Translations under genes and position numbers: made by a program
The notes under the pieces: generated by a model
The model's database searches: none
The model's input: only the letters and a program-made list of their open reading frames with translations
What the model was told of the DNA's origin: nothing
Source: Micromonospora narathiwatensis
GTDB taxonomy: Bacteria; Actinomycetota; Actinomycetes; Mycobacteriales; Micromonosporaceae
DNA: 64,000 nt
Direction: 5' to 3'
Assembly: GCF_900089605.1 (NCBI RefSeq)
Contig: NZ_LT594324.1
Coordinates: forward strand, 5,270,001 to 5,334,000
In this document: in pieces, positions 8,533 to 18,280 of the stretch
How positions within the stretch are numbered: position 1 is the first letter of the stretch
Layout of the letters: every line of letters starts with the position of its first letter

Positions 8533-9078
8533 GTGACAGAAGCCGACGCGAGCAGACGGTTCACCGCGATGTACGACGCACACCATGCGCAGGTGTACGC
8601 GTACGCGGTGAGCCGAGCCGGACGTCAACTCGCCGACGACGTGGTCAGCGACACCTTCCTCGTGGCGTGGCGCAAGCTGCCCACGGTGCCGGCGTCGCCG
8701 TTGCCGTGGCTGCTCGGCGTGGCCCGCAACGTGCTGCGGGAGCGCTACCGCGACGAGGTGCGGCAGGCCAGCCTGGCGGCCGAGTTGCGTGCCTGGGTCG
8801 ACGAGGCGGCGGCGGACGTGGCGGACGGGGTGGCCGAGCGGGCGGCCGTGCTCGCCGCGCTCGCCCGACTCACCGACGACGACCGGGAGCTGCTGACCCT
8901 GGTGGCCTGGCACAACCTGTCGGCCCGGGCAGCCGCTCGGGTCGTCGGCTGCTCGACGGCCACCTTCTTCGTACGGCTGCACCGGGCCAGGAAGCGGCTG
9001 CAAGCCGCCCTGGCCGGGGCGGATCAGGTCGCCCGTCGTTCCCCGATCGCCCTTCCTGTCGAGGAGTACAGCAAATGA
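8533..9078 (+). CDS. ECF-type RNA polymerase sigma factor
   Basis: A 181-residue sigma-70 family protein with only regions 2 and 4. Region 2 covers YDAHHAQVYAYAVSRAG and DDVVSDTFLVAWRKL, including core-binding and -10 recognition helices; region 4 covers LTDDDRELLTLVAWHNLS and the helix-turn-helix AARVVGCSTATFFVRL. The GTG at 8533 has GGAGCAGGGG upstream. Its stop overlaps the next gene by ATGA (9075-9078). That coupled gene encodes a one-pass membrane protein and is the likely partner or anti-sigma-like regulator. The signal is unknown. Confidence 0.92.
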   Translation: MTEADASRRFTAMYDAHHAQVYAYAVSRAGRQLADDVVSDTFLVAWRKLPTVPASPLPWLLGVARNVLRERYRDEVRQASLAAELRAWVDEAAADVADGVAERAAVLAALARLTDDDRELLTLVAWHNLSARAAARVVGCSTATFFVRLHRARKRLQAALAGADQVARRSPIALPVEEYSK

Positions 9079-10259
9079 GTCCCCGTAGAGACATGATGAA
9101 GGTGCTGGCCGACGCCCGCCCCGCCCGACTCGACCCTGACCTGGGCAGCCGCCACGCCCCGTACGCGATCATGGCGCACCCGCAGCCGACCAGCGCATCG
9201 GTCGTGCGACGACCGGCCCGCCGGCTGGTCCTGGCGGGTGTGGTGCCCACCATGGCCCTGGCGGCGGCCGGGGCGGTCTTCCTGACGATCGGCGGGGGCG
9301 GAGCCGGACCGGCGGGCGCGCCCGGCGCGGGCAGCCGGGCGGCCAACGCCCCGACCACTACCGCCTCGGCCCCGCACACCGCCCGGGACGTGCTCCTGGT
9401 CGCGGCCGAGCGGAGCGCGGCCGATCCCACCAGTGGTGGCCGGTACTGGGTCACCGACCAGGAACACGGCAACGTGCGCGAGGTCGGCCCGGCGAACCGG
9501 CGGTACCAGGTCGTGGAGCGGCAGGGCCTGCGGGCGTGGGACGCGCTGTCCCCGAGTGCCCGGGGTGTGGGCTTCTTCCGTGACCTCGGTGCCGTGCCGT
9601 TCACCGCCGCGGACCGGGCCGCGTGGCAGGCCGACGGCGCACCGACGCAGTGGGTGGAACCCGCACCCAAGGACATCCCCGGCGCCGAGCCGATCATCAT
9701 CCGCGGCACGCCAGGACCGGAGACCGCCGAGTGGGGTGCCGCCAGGCCGATGCCGCCAGATGCGAAGGACGGCAACGCGCCCTACTTCCTCGCTGGCGGC
9801 CCCATCTCGCGGGCGGAACTGGCTGCGGTGCCAACCGAGCCGGCCGCGTTGAAGGCGTGGCTGCTCAAGCGGCTGAAGGCCAGCGAGGTACAGGAGGCCA
9901 CCCACTACTCCCTCTTCTGGAGTGCCCGGACGATCCTCTTCGACCTGCCGGTGTCGCCCCAGGTACGGGCGGCCGCGTACCGGATGCTCGCCGACCTGCC
10001 CGGGGTGACCTCGCTCGGTGAGGTCACCGACCAGCGGGGACGCGCGGGTATGGCGGTCGGGTTCGCCCGCAAGGGCGACGGCGGCCACTGGAGCCAGACC
10101 CGGCTGATCATCGACCCGCGGACCGGCCAGGCACTCGCCAGCGAGTCCTGGGACCTGGGCTCCGGCCGTGCCCCGAAGGCCACCGGGACGTTGCAGAGCT
10201 ACGTCCTCGTGGTGAGCGCGGGCTTCACCAACGACAGCCCACCCGCCCCGCAGAAGTAA
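9075..10259 (+). CDS. CU044_5270 family one-pass membrane protein, sigma-factor partner
   Basis: A 394-residue protein with a cytoplasmic N-terminus of about 48 residues, one membrane helix (LVLAGVVPTMALAAAGAVF), then an extracytoplasmic domain. The family CU044_5270 is typically encoded directly after ECF sigma factors in actinobacteria. The short N-terminal part (MKVLADARPARLDPDL) could bind the sigma factor. The start ATG overlaps the sigma stop codon, which means tightly coupled translation. Role as a signal sensor or anti-sigma factor is inference; no zinc anti-sigma HxxxCxxC motif is present. Confidence 0.75.
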   Translation: MSPRRDMMKVLADARPARLDPDLGSRHAPYAIMAHPQPTSASVVRRPARRLVLAGVVPTMALAAAGAVFLTIGGGGAGPAGAPGAGSRAANAPTTTASAPHTARDVLLVAAERSAADPTSGGRYWVTDQEHGNVREVGPANRRYQVVERQGLRAWDALSPSARGVGFFRDLGAVPFTAADRAAWQADGAPTQWVEPAPKDIPGAEPIIIRGTPGPETAEWGAARPMPPDAKDGNAPYFLAGGPISRAELAAVPTEPAALKAWLLKRLKASEVQEATHYSLFWSARTILFDLPVSPQVRAAAYRMLADLPGVTSLGEVTDQRGRAGMAVGFARKGDGGHWSQTRLIIDPRTGQALASESWDLGSGRAPKATGTLQSYVLVVSAGFTNDSPPAPQK

Positions 10260-10274
10260 CTGCTCCCTCCCCGG

Positions 10275-10310
10275 TGTGCGGTGCGGACGCCTCGGTGTCC
10301 GCACCGCACA
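10275..10310. terminator. Strong bidirectional hairpin terminator
   Basis: A perfect 14-bp stem (10275-10288 with 10297-10310) and an 8-nt loop lie between the convergent CU044_5270 and DUF4192 genes. Confidence 0.75.
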
Positions 10311-10335
10311 TCCGTCTCGACACCCCGGCGGCGGA

Positions 10336-11376
10336 TCAACGGGCGCCACGACGCCGCCTGCGGCGGACGACCCCGGGGGAGCCGACCGCCGGCCAGCCGT
10401 CCAGCTCGGACGGGGGCAGCCCACGCCGGAGCATGTCGTCCAGGAGCAGCGCGAGTGAGTAGTCGGGGTGGGCGGCGAGCACCCGTTCCAGGGCCACCGC
10501 CGCCAGGGCACCGTAGCCCGCACGCCAGGCCGCGAAGGCGAGCAGGCTGCCCGGAGCGGCGATCAACTCCGGCTCGGCCCGGCGCAGCACGTCCGTCCAG
10601 AGGTTGATGTCGGTGTCCCGCCCATCCGTCCGCTCCCAGGCGTGGTCGCGTACCGGGAGGTGGGTGAGGAGCACGGTCAGCCAGGCCACCTCGTCGTCGC
10701 CCAGCCGCTCACCGCGCCGCTGTCGGCGGAAAGCGCCGCGCAGGGCCGCCACTCCGGCCGAGCGGACGGATCGGCCGCCGACCAGCGCGGTCTCCGCCGC
10801 GTCCTCGGTCAGCTCGGCCAGCCGGCGGCGGGCCCGGGTGGTGGCCCGGCGCATGGCTACCCGGACCGGCCCGTCGAGCGGGGACACCTGCGCGGTCAGC
10901 GCGGCCCGGTCGGGCAGGGCGACCTGACCGGCGAAGACGGCCGCCGCGCTGACCTCGCTGGCCGCCGGGTCGTACGGGGTGCCGTCGGGCGGGCAGCACT
11001 CCGGATCGGCGCAGAGGTAGGACCACCAGCGTCCGTCGGTCACTCGCAGCGCGTCGAGAACGAGCAGCCCGGACGCGTCCAGCGCCTCGCCGACCGCGTC
11101 GACCGCGCCGGTCACCCGGGCGGCCGGACCGTAGCCGATGACGGTGGCGGACTCGGTGCCCTGCCGGGCGACGACCTGCGCGAGATGCCGGGCGGCGGGT
11201 CCCGGATCGGCACCCGGCTCGGGCAGGTCGCCCCGGGCGGCGAAGACGACCCGGCGGCCGCGCAGCGCCACCACGACCACGCTCTCGGCGGGGTGGAAGC
11301 CGAGCAGGTACGGCACGGCGGCGATGAGGTCGGCGGGGGAACGGACGGCGAGCCGGGGGTGGTCGGTCGGAGTCAT
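10336..11376 (-). CDS. DUF4192 domain protein
   Basis: A 346-residue cytoplasmic protein of the actinobacterial DUF4192 family. It starts [18 protein letters not shown] and has the family motif [20 protein letters not shown] near residue 25. A cysteine-containing segment [16 protein letters not shown] lies near residue 125, and the C-terminus is helical and ends with an arginine-rich tail. The ATG at 11376 was chosen since upstream in-frame codons are not family-like. The gene stands alone and is divergent from a kinase gene. Function is unknown. Confidence 0.85.
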   Translation of the reverse strand: MTPTDHPRLAVRSPADLIAAVPYLLGFHPAESVVVVALRGRRVVFAARGDLPEPGADPGPAARHLAQVVARQGTESATVIGYGPAARVTGAVDAVGEALDASGLLVLDALRVTDGRWWSYLCADPECCPPDGTPYDPAASEVSAAAVFAGQVALPDRAALTAQVSPLDGPVRVAMRRATTRARRRLAELTEDAAETALVGGRSVRSAGVAALRGAFRRQRRGERLGDDEVAWLTVLLTHLPVRDHAWERTDGRDTDINLWTDVLRRAEPELIAAPGSLLAFAAWRAGYGALAAVALERVLAAHPDYSLALLLDDMLRRGLPPSELDGWPAVGSPGVVRRRRRRGAR

Positions 11377-11417
11377 GCGGGCAGCGTGCGGCGGCGGGCC
11401 GGGGGCTCGACAGACCC

Positions 11418-11443
11418 TGTGGACGACACGCTGCTTATCCACA
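11418..11443. promoter_or_regulatory. Pair of DnaA-box-like sites
   Basis: TTATCCACA (11435-11443) matches the DnaA-box consensus. TGTGGACGA (11418-11426), in the opposite direction, is one base off the actinobacterial form. They lie in the divergent gap between DUF4192 and the fructosamine-kinase-like gene. Two sites could arise by chance. Confidence 0.4.
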
Positions 11444-11539
11444 GATGCGGAGAGTATTGGTGCAGGTGGGCGCCGTACGGCGGGGCTTCCGGACGACGCA
11501 CGACCCACGAAGGTCGGTCGGACCGGCTACCTTGCGCTC

Positions 11540-12454
11540 ATGGACCTGGCGTACCTGCGGGCGCACCCGGAGCACCTGCCGACCTTCCTGACCCATCAGC
11601 GGATCCGGGAGACGCCGGTCTCCGGCGGGGACAGCTGCGGCGCGTCCCGGCTCACCCTCGACGACGGGCACTCGGTCTTCGCCAAGACCTGGCCGGAGCG
11701 CGCGGGGCGCCCGGTGCCCGAGGGCTTCTTCGCGGCCGAGGCGGCCGGGCTGCGCTGGCTGCGCGAGGCGGGCACCGTGCCCGTACCGGAGGTGGTGGTG
11801 GCGCTGCCGGAGCTGCTGGCGCTCGACTGGGTCGAGCCCGGCGAGCCGACGCCGGGCGCGGCCGAACGGTTCGGTCGCGAGCTGGCCGGGATGCACCGGG
11901 CCGGCGCACCCGCCCTCGGCGCCGAGTGGCCCGGGTTCATCGGCGCGCTGCCACAGGACAACACGCCGAGCCCGGACCCGTGGCCGGAGTGGTTCGTCCG
12001 CCGGCGGCTGCTGCCGTACCTGAGAATGTCGGTCGACACCGGCGCGCTCACCGGCGTCCGGGCCGCACTGGCGGAGCAGGTGGTCGACCGGATCGGGGAG
12101 CTCGGCGGCGACGAGCCGCCCGCCCGGGTCCACGGCGACCTCTGGCCCGGCAACCTGCTCTGGGGTGCGGACGAGCGGGTCTGGCTGGTCGACCCGGCCG
12201 CGCACGGCGGCCACCGCGAGACGGATCTCGCCCAGCTCGCGCTCTTCGGCGGCCCGCCGCACCTGGACCGGATTCTCGCCGCCTATCAGGAGGTGTGGCC
12301 GCTGGCCGACGGCTGGCAGGCCCGGGTGCCGCTGCACCAACTCCACCTGCTGCTGGTGCACACAGCCCTCTTCGGCGCGGCGTACGCCGACGCGGTGGGC
12401 ACCGCCGCCCGGGCCGCGCTCCGGGGCACCCGACGCGCTACGGTCGACGGGTGA
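11540..12454 (+). CDS. Fructosamine kinase / aminoglycoside phosphotransferase-like kinase
   Basis: A 304-residue protein-kinase-like-fold enzyme. The catalytic loop [12 protein letters not shown] (around residue 198) and the metal-binding segment [20 protein letters not shown] match the fructosamine kinase family, which phosphorylates glycated amino groups so they come off again. The N-terminal lobe has [11 protein letters not shown] as the ATP-lysine region. The ATG at 11540 is the start. Its stop overlaps the GTG of moaA (GTGA at 12451-12454), so the two are co-translated. There is no known link to cofactor synthesis; the pairing may be only an operon of convenience. Confidence 0.82.
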   Translation: MDLAYLRAHPEHLPTFLTHQRIRETPVSGGDSCGASRLTLDDGHSVFAKTWPERAGRPVPEGFFAAEAAGLRWLREAGTVPVPEVVVALPELLALDWVEPGEPTPGAAERFGRELAGMHRAGAPALGAEWPGFIGALPQDNTPSPDPWPEWFVRRRLLPYLRMSVDTGALTGVRAALAEQVVDRIGELGGDEPPARVHGDLWPGNLLWGADERVWLVDPAAHGGHRETDLAQLALFGGPPHLDRILAAYQEVWPLADGWQARVPLHQLHLLLVHTALFGAAYADAVGTAARAALRGTRRATVDG

Positions 12455-13467
12455 CCGCCGCCCCGACGACGACCGACGGGGTCCTCGTCGACCGGTACGG
12501 CCGCGTCGCCCGGGACCTGCGGGTCTCGCTGACCGACCGCTGCAACCTGCGCTGCACCTACTGCATGCCGGCCGAGGGACTGCCCTGGCTGGCCGAGTCA
12601 CGGCTGCTCACGGACGACGAGATCGTCCGGCTGGTCCGGGTCGCGGTGCACCGGCTCGGCATCACCGAGGTCCGCTTCACCGGCGGGGAGCCGCTGATCC
12701 GGCCCGGCCTGGTCGACATCGTGTCGGCGGTGGCCGAGCTGGCGCCCCGGCCCCGGATCTCGCTGACCACCAACGGTCTCGGGCTGGCCCGGATCGCGCC
12801 CGCCCTGCGGGCCGCCGGCCTGGACCGGGTGAACGTGTCGCTGGACACCCTGGACCGGGCCCGGTTCACCGAGCTGACCCGGCGGGACCGGCTGCCCGAC
12901 GTGCTCGCCGGGCTCGCCGGCGCCGCGGAGGCCGGGCTGACCCCGGTCAAAATCAACGCGGTGCTGATGCGCGGGGTCAACGACGACGAGGCTCCCGCGC
13001 TGCTCCGGTTCGCCCTGGCCCACGGTTACGAGCTGCGCTTCATCGAGCAGATGCCGCTGGACGCCCAGCACGGCTGGGACCGCGCGACGATGGTCACCGC
13101 CGAGGAGATCCTCGCCGCCCTGCGCGCCGAGTTCGACCTGCGCGAGGACCCGGCCGAACGGGGTGCGGCCCCGGCCGAGACCTGGCTGGTGGACGGCGGC
13201 CCGGCCCGGGTCGGTGTGATCGGCAGCGTGACCCGCCCGTTCTGCGGCGACTGCGACCGGACCCGGCTCACCGCCGACGGCCAGGTCCGCGCCTGCCTCT
13301 TCGCCACCGAGGAGTCCGACCTGCGCGGCGCGCTGCGCGGCGGGGCGGACGACGCCGAGCTGGCCCGGCGGTGGCGTACCGCGATGTGGGGCAAGCGGGC
13401 GGGGCACGGCATCGACGACCCGACGTTCCTGCAACCCGCCCGCCCGATGTCGGCGATCGGGGGCTGA
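12451..13467 (+). CDS. moaA: GTP 3',8-cyclase MoaA
   Basis: A 338-residue radical SAM enzyme that, with MoaC, converts GTP to cyclic pyranopterin monophosphate, the first step of molybdenum cofactor synthesis. The radical SAM cluster cysteines are Cys31, Cys35 and Cys38 in [15 protein letters not shown]. The C-terminal cluster lies in [19 protein letters not shown]. The conserved C-terminal Gly-Gly tail is present (PMSAIGG). The GTG start overlaps the stop of the kinase gene. moaD follows after 3 nt. moaC is 14 kb away, so the pathway genes are split across the window. Confidence 0.96.
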   Translation: MTAAPTTTDGVLVDRYGRVARDLRVSLTDRCNLRCTYCMPAEGLPWLAESRLLTDDEIVRLVRVAVHRLGITEVRFTGGEPLIRPGLVDIVSAVAELAPRPRISLTTNGLGLARIAPALRAAGLDRVNVSLDTLDRARFTELTRRDRLPDVLAGLAGAAEAGLTPVKINAVLMRGVNDDEAPALLRFALAHGYELRFIEQMPLDAQHGWDRATMVTAEEILAALRAEFDLREDPAERGAAPAETWLVDGGPARVGVIGSVTRPFCGDCDRTRLTADGQVRACLFATEESDLRGALRGGADDAELARRWRTAMWGKRAGHGIDDPTFLQPARPMSAIGG

Positions 13468-13470
13468 CCG

Positions 13471-13716
13471 GTGCAGCTCACGGTCCGCTACTTCGCGGGC
13501 GCGCGCGCCGCCGCCGGCCGCGCCGAGGAGACCGCGTCCGCCGGTCGTCCGCTCGACGAGCTGCTCGACGAGCTGACCGCGCGGCACGGCGAACGACTGG
13601 CCGTCGTGCTGAAGGCGGCCAGCTTCCTGGTCGACGGGGTGGCCTGCCACGATCGTCGGGCGCCACTGCCGGCCGGGGTGACGGTTGACGTGCTGCCGCC
13701 GTTCGCGGGCGGCTGA
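13471..13716 (+). CDS. moaD: Molybdopterin synthase sulfur carrier subunit MoaD
   Basis: An 81-residue ubiquitin-like protein that carries sulfur as a C-terminal thiocarboxylate to the MoaE subunit. It begins QLTVRYFAGARAAAG and ends in VDVLPPFAGG, with the required terminal Gly-Gly. The GTG start is 3 nt after the moaA stop, so the two are co-transcribed. The activating enzyme (MoeB/MoeZ) is not in the window. Confidence 0.92.
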   Translation: MQLTVRYFAGARAAAGRAEETASAGRPLDELLDELTARHGERLAVVLKAASFLVDGVACHDRRAPLPAGVTVDVLPPFAGG

Positions 13717-13728
13717 GGGAGGCTCCCT

Positions 13729-14997
13729 TTGTTGGCGATGGCGACGTTCGTGGGCTTCGTCGTGCTGGTTACCGGCTTGATCCACGTTTACCTGTGGAAG
13801 CGGCTGGTCCGGGACACCACCGGCCCGGGGCGCTGGCGGCGGATCGGCGGGTTCGCCGTGCTGCTGCTGGCGCTGCTCGTGCCGATCACCTTGGCGGGCA
13901 CTCACGCCGGGATGTTCTGGCTGGCCTGGCCGGGCTATCTCTGGCTGGCGCTGATGTTCTACCTGCTGGTCCTGCTGCTGGTGCTGGAAGTACCGATGGC
14001 GGTCGCCAGGCTGGTGTCGCGCCGGCAGGCCCGGCTCGCCGAGCCCGACACCGCGGCGCCGGAACCGGCCCTGGTCGGAGCGGGCGACTCCGCCGGCACC
14101 ACCGAGCCGCCGGTCGAGCACCTCGCCGAGACGCCGACCGCCGCGCCGGCGGACCACGACCCGTCCCGCCGGCTGCTGCTCGCCCGGGGCGCGGCGATCT
14201 TCGCCGGGCTCACCGCCGCCGGCATCACCGGGTACGGCGTCCGCACCGCGATGGGTCCGCCGCAGCTCGACCGGGTGCGGATCCCGTTGGCCAAGCTCCC
14301 CCGTGGCATGGACGGGCTGCGGATCGCGACCGTCTCCGACATCCACCTCGGGCCGCTGCGCGGTCGCTCGCACACCGAGCGGATCGTGGCGATGATCAAC
14401 CGGCTCGACGCCGACCTGGTGGCGGTGGTCGGCGACCTGGTCGACGGCTCGGTGGCCGAGCTGGGCGAGGCGGCGGAGCCGTTGCGCGGCCTGCGCTCCC
14501 GGTACGGCAGCTTCTTCGTCACCGGCAACCACGAGTACTACTCCGGGGTCGAGGAGTGGGTCCGCGAGGTGGACCGGCTCGGCCTGCGGGTGCTCCAGAA
14601 CGAGCGCCAGGAGATCCACGCCCGAGGTGGCGTCCTGGACCTGGCCGGGGTGAACGACGTGTCCGCCACCGGCACCGGGCTGGCCGCCCCCGCCGACTAC
14701 GCCGCCGCCCTCGGCGACCGCGACCCGAGCCGCCCGGTGGTGTTGCTGGCCCACCAGCCGGTGGCCGTGCACGAGGCGGCGAAGTTCGGCGTGGACCTGC
14801 AGCTCTCCGGGCACACCCACGGTGGCCAGATGGCGCCGTTCAACCTGCTGGTCGGGCTCCAGCAGCCGGTGGTCTCCGGCCTCGGCGAGGTGGACGGCAC
14901 CAAGGTCTACGTGACCAACGGCGCCGGTTTCTGGGGCCCGCCGGTCCGGGTCGGCGCGCCACCTCAGGTGACCCTGGTCGAGCTGCGCGCCCCATAG
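13729..14997 (+). CDS. Membrane-anchored metallophosphoesterase
   Basis: A 422-residue protein. The first 105 residues hold three to four hydrophobic segments, followed by an acidic linker (about 100-145) and a further helix (LLARGAAIFAGLTAAGI). The calcineurin-like domain (about 185-415) shows the metal motifs VSDIHLGP, VGDLVDGS, GNHEYY and LSGHTHGGQ. It probably acts outside the membrane on a phosphoester; YkuE-type relatives act on lipids such as UDP-diacylglucosamine. The TTG at 13729 fits GAGGGAGG 6 nt upstream; ATG at 13738 is the alternative. It follows moaD by 12 nt and may be co-transcribed. Confidence 0.88.
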   Translation: MLAMATFVGFVVLVTGLIHVYLWKRLVRDTTGPGRWRRIGGFAVLLLALLVPITLAGTHAGMFWLAWPGYLWLALMFYLLVLLLVLEVPMAVARLVSRRQARLAEPDTAAPEPALVGAGDSAGTTEPPVEHLAETPTAAPADHDPSRRLLLARGAAIFAGLTAAGITGYGVRTAMGPPQLDRVRIPLAKLPRGMDGLRIATVSDIHLGPLRGRSHTERIVAMINRLDADLVAVVGDLVDGSVAELGEAAEPLRGLRSRYGSFFVTGNHEYYSGVEEWVREVDRLGLRVLQNERQEIHARGGVLDLAGVNDVSATGTGLAAPADYAAALGDRDPSRPVVLLAHQPVAVHEAAKFGVDLQLSGHTHGGQMAPFNLLVGLQQPVVSGLGEVDGTKVYVTNGAGFWGPPVRVGAPPQVTLVELRAP

Positions 14998-15091
14998 CGC
15001 GACCGGGCCGCCCGGTCCAGCACCGGATTGCTCAGGTCACGAGTACGCGTGGCGGAGGGCGGGCACCGCGTCGGGCGTGACAGGATGCGGC

Positions 15092-18000
15092 GTGCCTCCG
15101 TTCAGCGCCGCACCCCCCGGTGGCCTTTCGCCGTTCGTCGCGGATCTGCACATCCACTCGAAGTACTCGCGCGCGTGCAGCCGCGATCTGACTCTGCCCA
15201 ACCTGGCCCGCTGGGCCCGGCGCAAGGGCATCGGCGTACTCGGCACCGGCGACTTCACCCATCCCGCCTGGTACGACCACCTGCGCGAGACGCTGCACCC
15301 GGCCGAGCCCGGCCTGTTCCGGCTCAGCCCGGAGGCGGAGCGGGACATCGCCCGCCAGCTCCCGCCCCGGCTGGCCAGCGAGGCGGAGGCGGACCCGGCC
15401 CGGTTCATGCTCAGCGTGGAGATCTCCACGATCTACAAGCGGGACGACCGGACCCGGAAGGTGCACCACCTGGTCTACCTGCCGGACCTGGACGCGGTGG
15501 CGCGGTTCAACGCCGCGCTCGGGCGGATCGGCAACCTCGGCTCGGACGGGCGGCCGATCCTCGGTCTGGACTCGCGGGATCTGCTGGAGATCACCCTGGA
15601 GGCCAGCCCGGACGGCTATCTGGTGCCGGCGCACATCTGGACCCCCTGGTTCTCCGCGCTGGGCTCGAAGTCCGGTTTCGACGCCATCGCCGACTGCTAC
15701 GCCGACCTGGCCGAGCATGTCTTCGCGGTGGAGACCGGCCTCTCCTCCGACCCGGAGATGAACTGGCGGGTCGGCAGCCTGGACCGCTACCGGTTGGTGT
15801 CGAACTCCGACGCGCACTCCCTGCCGGCGCTGGGCCGCGAGGCCACCGTGTTCGCCTCGGCCCGCGACTACTTCGCCATGCGGGAGGCGCTGCGTACGGG
15901 GGACGGGCTGGCCGGCACCATCGAGTTCTTCCCCGAGGAGGGCAAGTACCACGCCGACGGGCACCGGCTCTGCGGCGTCAACTGGTCGCCGGAGCGGACC
16001 CGGGCGGCCGGTGGACGGTGCCCGGAGTGCGGCAAGCCACTGACGGTGGGCGTACTGAGCCGGGTGGAGGAGCTGGCCGACCGGCCCGAGGGGCACCGGC
16101 CGGCGCACGCCCGCGAGGTGACCCATCTGGTGCCGCTGGCCGAGATCCTCGGTGAGATCAACAAGGTGGGCGCCCGCTCGAAGAGGGTCGAGGGGAAGCT
16201 GACCGAGCTGATCGCGGCGCTCGGCCCGGAGCTGGAGATCCTGACCAGCACCCCGCTGGACGAGGTCGGCCGGGTCGGCGGCGAGCTGCTCGCCGAGGGC
16301 GTCGGCCGGCTGCGCCGGGGCGACGTGCGCCGGGTCCCCGGCTACGACGGCGAGTACGGCGTGATCACCCTCTTCGACCCGGCCGAGCTGGGCAGCGGCG
16401 GGCACGCCGGGCAGGAGACGCTCTTCGACGTACCCGTGCCCGCGCAGCGGAAGCCCGCGGAGCCGGCGCCGAAACCGAAGGCCACCCGCCCGGCGGCGGC
16501 CAAGGCGGAGCCGAAGCGGAAGCCGGCCCCGCCGCCTCCGCCACCGATCGCGCCGGTGCCCTCCCCGCACGAGCCGTTCGAGCCGATGCTCGCCGGCATG
16601 GAGGAGGTCGGCACCGGCCTGCTGGACCGGCTGGACGCGATGCAGCGGGTGGCTGCCTCCGCACCGGGCGGCCCGCTGCTCATCGTGGCCGGTCCGGGCA
16701 CCGGCAAGACCCGTACGCTGACCCACCGGATCGCGTACCTCTGCGCGGAGTTGAACGTCTTCCCGGACCAGTGCCTGGCGATCACCTTCACCCGGCGGGC
16801 GGCCGAGGAGCTGCGGCACCGCCTGGACGGGCTGCTCGGCCCGGTCGCCGAGGACGTCACGGTCGGCACGTTCCACTCGTTGGGCCTGACCATTCTGCGG
16901 GAGAACGCCGAGGCGGCCGGGCTGCCGGCGGACTTCCGGATCGCCGACGACGCCGACCGGGCCGCCGCTCGCGCCGAGGCCGGTGACGACGACGACCGGT
17001 ACGCCGCGCTGCTGCGCAAGCGGGACCTGGTCGACCTGGACGAGCTGCTCACCCTGCCGGTGGCGCTGCTGAGCGGGGACAGGAAGCTGGTCCGCGAGTA
17101 CCGGGAACGCTGGAAGTGGATCTTCGTCGACGAGTACCAGGACGTCGACGCCGTCCAGTACGAGCTGCTGCGGCTGCTCAGCCCCGCCGACGGCAACCTC
17201 TGCGCGATCGGCGACCCCGACCAGGCGATCTACTCGTTCCGGGGGGCCGATGTCGGCTACTTCCTGCGCTTCTCCCAGGACTTCACCGACGCCCGGCTGG
17301 TCCGGTTGAACCGCAACTACCGCTCCTCGGCGCCGATCCTGGCCGCCGCGGTGCAGGCCATCGCGCCGTCGTCGCTGGTCCGGGGCCGCCGGCTCGACCC
17401 GGCCCGGCTCGATCCGGAGGCCCCGCTGGTCGGTCGGTACGCCGCGGCCTCCGTCGCCGACGAGGCCGACTTCGTGGTACGCACCATCGACGAACTGGTC
17501 GGCGGTCTGTCCCACCGTTCGCTCGACTCGGGCCGGATCGACGGCCGGTCCACCTCGTTGTCGTTCTCCGACATCGCGGTGCTCTACCGCACCGACGCGC
17601 AGGCCGCTCCGGTGCTGGACGCCCTGGCCCGGGCCAACATCCCGGTGCAGAAGCGCTCGCACGACCGGCTCCGGGACCGACCCGGGGTGCTGGCCATCGC
17701 CCGCGAGCTGCGGCACGCCGGGCTGGACGGTTCGCTGGCCGCCCGCGTCCGGCTGGCCGGGCAGGTGCTGGCGGAGCGCTTCGCCGTGCCGACGCTCGAC
17801 GGCTCCGGCTCGGTCCGCCCGGAGGACGTGCGTACCGCGGTGGACCTGCTCACGCCGCTGGCCCGGCGCTGCGGCGACGATCTCGGGCTCTTCCTCTCCC
17901 AACTCGCCACCGGGGCGGAGGTGGACGCCCTGGACCCGCGCGCCGAGGCGGTCACCCTGCTCACCCTGCACGCGGCCAAGGGGCTGGAGTTCCCGGTGGT

Positions 18001-18280
18001 CTTCCTGATCGGCGCGGAGGACGGCCTGCTGCCGCTGCGCTGGCCGGGGTCGGAGCCGGACGACGACGCGGTCGCCGAGGAGCGGCGGCTGTTCTTCGTC
18101 GGCCTGACCCGGGCTCAGGACCGGCTGTACGTCAGCCACGCCGCCCGGCGTACCCGGCACGGCGCGGAACGCGAGTGCCGCCCGTCGCCGTTCCTCGACG
18201 TGATCGACCCAGGGCTCTTCGAACGCTTCGGCGAAACCGAGCCCCGCCGCCCGAAGGACCGCCAACTCCGCCTGATCTGA
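15092..18280 (+). CDS. EndoQ-like PHP nuclease fused to UvrD/PcrA-type helicase
   Basis: A 1062-residue fusion. Residues about 15-400 are a PHP-domain phosphoesterase of the TIGR00375/endonuclease Q type, with metal motifs ADLHIHSKYSRACS, GTGDFTHPAWY, KVHHLVYLPD, VPAHIWTPW and NSDAHSLP, plus a zinc-knuckle-like CPECGKPLTVGVLSRVEEL. A proline/lysine-rich linker (about 460-500) leads to a superfamily 1 helicase with Walker A GPGTGKTRT at about 534, DEYQD at about 680, GDPDQAIYSFRGA and LLTLHAAKGLEF. EndoQ enzymes cut at deaminated bases or abasic sites, so the fusion probably couples lesion incision to strand unwinding. GTG at 15092 has AGGA 6 nt upstream; GTG at 15077 is the alternative. It stops directly against the next gene. 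Confidence 0.9.
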   Translation: MPPFSAAPPGGLSPFVADLHIHSKYSRACSRDLTLPNLARWARRKGIGVLGTGDFTHPAWYDHLRETLHPAEPGLFRLSPEAERDIARQLPPRLASEAEADPARFMLSVEISTIYKRDDRTRKVHHLVYLPDLDAVARFNAALGRIGNLGSDGRPILGLDSRDLLEITLEASPDGYLVPAHIWTPWFSALGSKSGFDAIADCYADLAEHVFAVETGLSSDPEMNWRVGSLDRYRLVSNSDAHSLPALGREATVFASARDYFAMREALRTGDGLAGTIEFFPEEGKYHADGHRLCGVNWSPERTRAAGGRCPECGKPLTVGVLSRVEELADRPEGHRPAHAREVTHLVPLAEILGEINKVGARSKRVEGKLTELIAALGPELEILTSTPLDEVGRVGGELLAEGVGRLRRGDVRRVPGYDGEYGVITLFDPAELGSGGHAGQETLFDVPVPAQRKPAEPAPKPKATRPAAAKAEPKRKPAPPPPPPIAPVPSPHEPFEPMLAGMEEVGTGLLDRLDAMQRVAASAPGGPLLIVAGPGTGKTRTLTHRIAYLCAELNVFPDQCLAITFTRRAAEELRHRLDGLLGPVAEDVTVGTFHSLGLTILRENAEAAGLPADFRIADDADRAAARAEAGDDDDRYAALLRKRDLVDLDELLTLPVALLSGDRKLVREYRERWKWIFVDEYQDVDAVQYELLRLLSPADGNLCAIGDPDQAIYSFRGADVGYFLRFSQDFTDARLVRLNRNYRSSAPILAAAVQAIAPSSLVRGRRLDPARLDPEAPLVGRYAAASVADEADFVVRTIDELVGGLSHRSLDSGRIDGRSTSLSFSDIAVLYRTDAQAAPVLDALARANIPVQKRSHDRLRDRPGVLAIARELRHAGLDGSLAARVRLAGQVLAERFAVPTLDGSGSVRPEDVRTAVDLLTPLARRCGDDLGLFLSQLATGAEVDALDPRAEAVTLLTLHAAKGLEFPVVFLIGAEDGLLPLRWPGSEPDDDAVAEERRLFFVGLTRAQDRLYVSHAARRTRHGAERECRPSPFLDVIDPGLFERFGETEPRRPKDRQLRLI

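Noticed and set aside
11418..11443. Replication control site from two DnaA boxes
   Set aside because: Only two sites, one imperfect; kept as a low-confidence feature but not as a finding.
15032..18265. A 1077-codon open frame on the minus strand
   Set aside because: It is antisense to the EndoQ-UvrD fusion and has no domain; long antisense frames are usual at this GC content.
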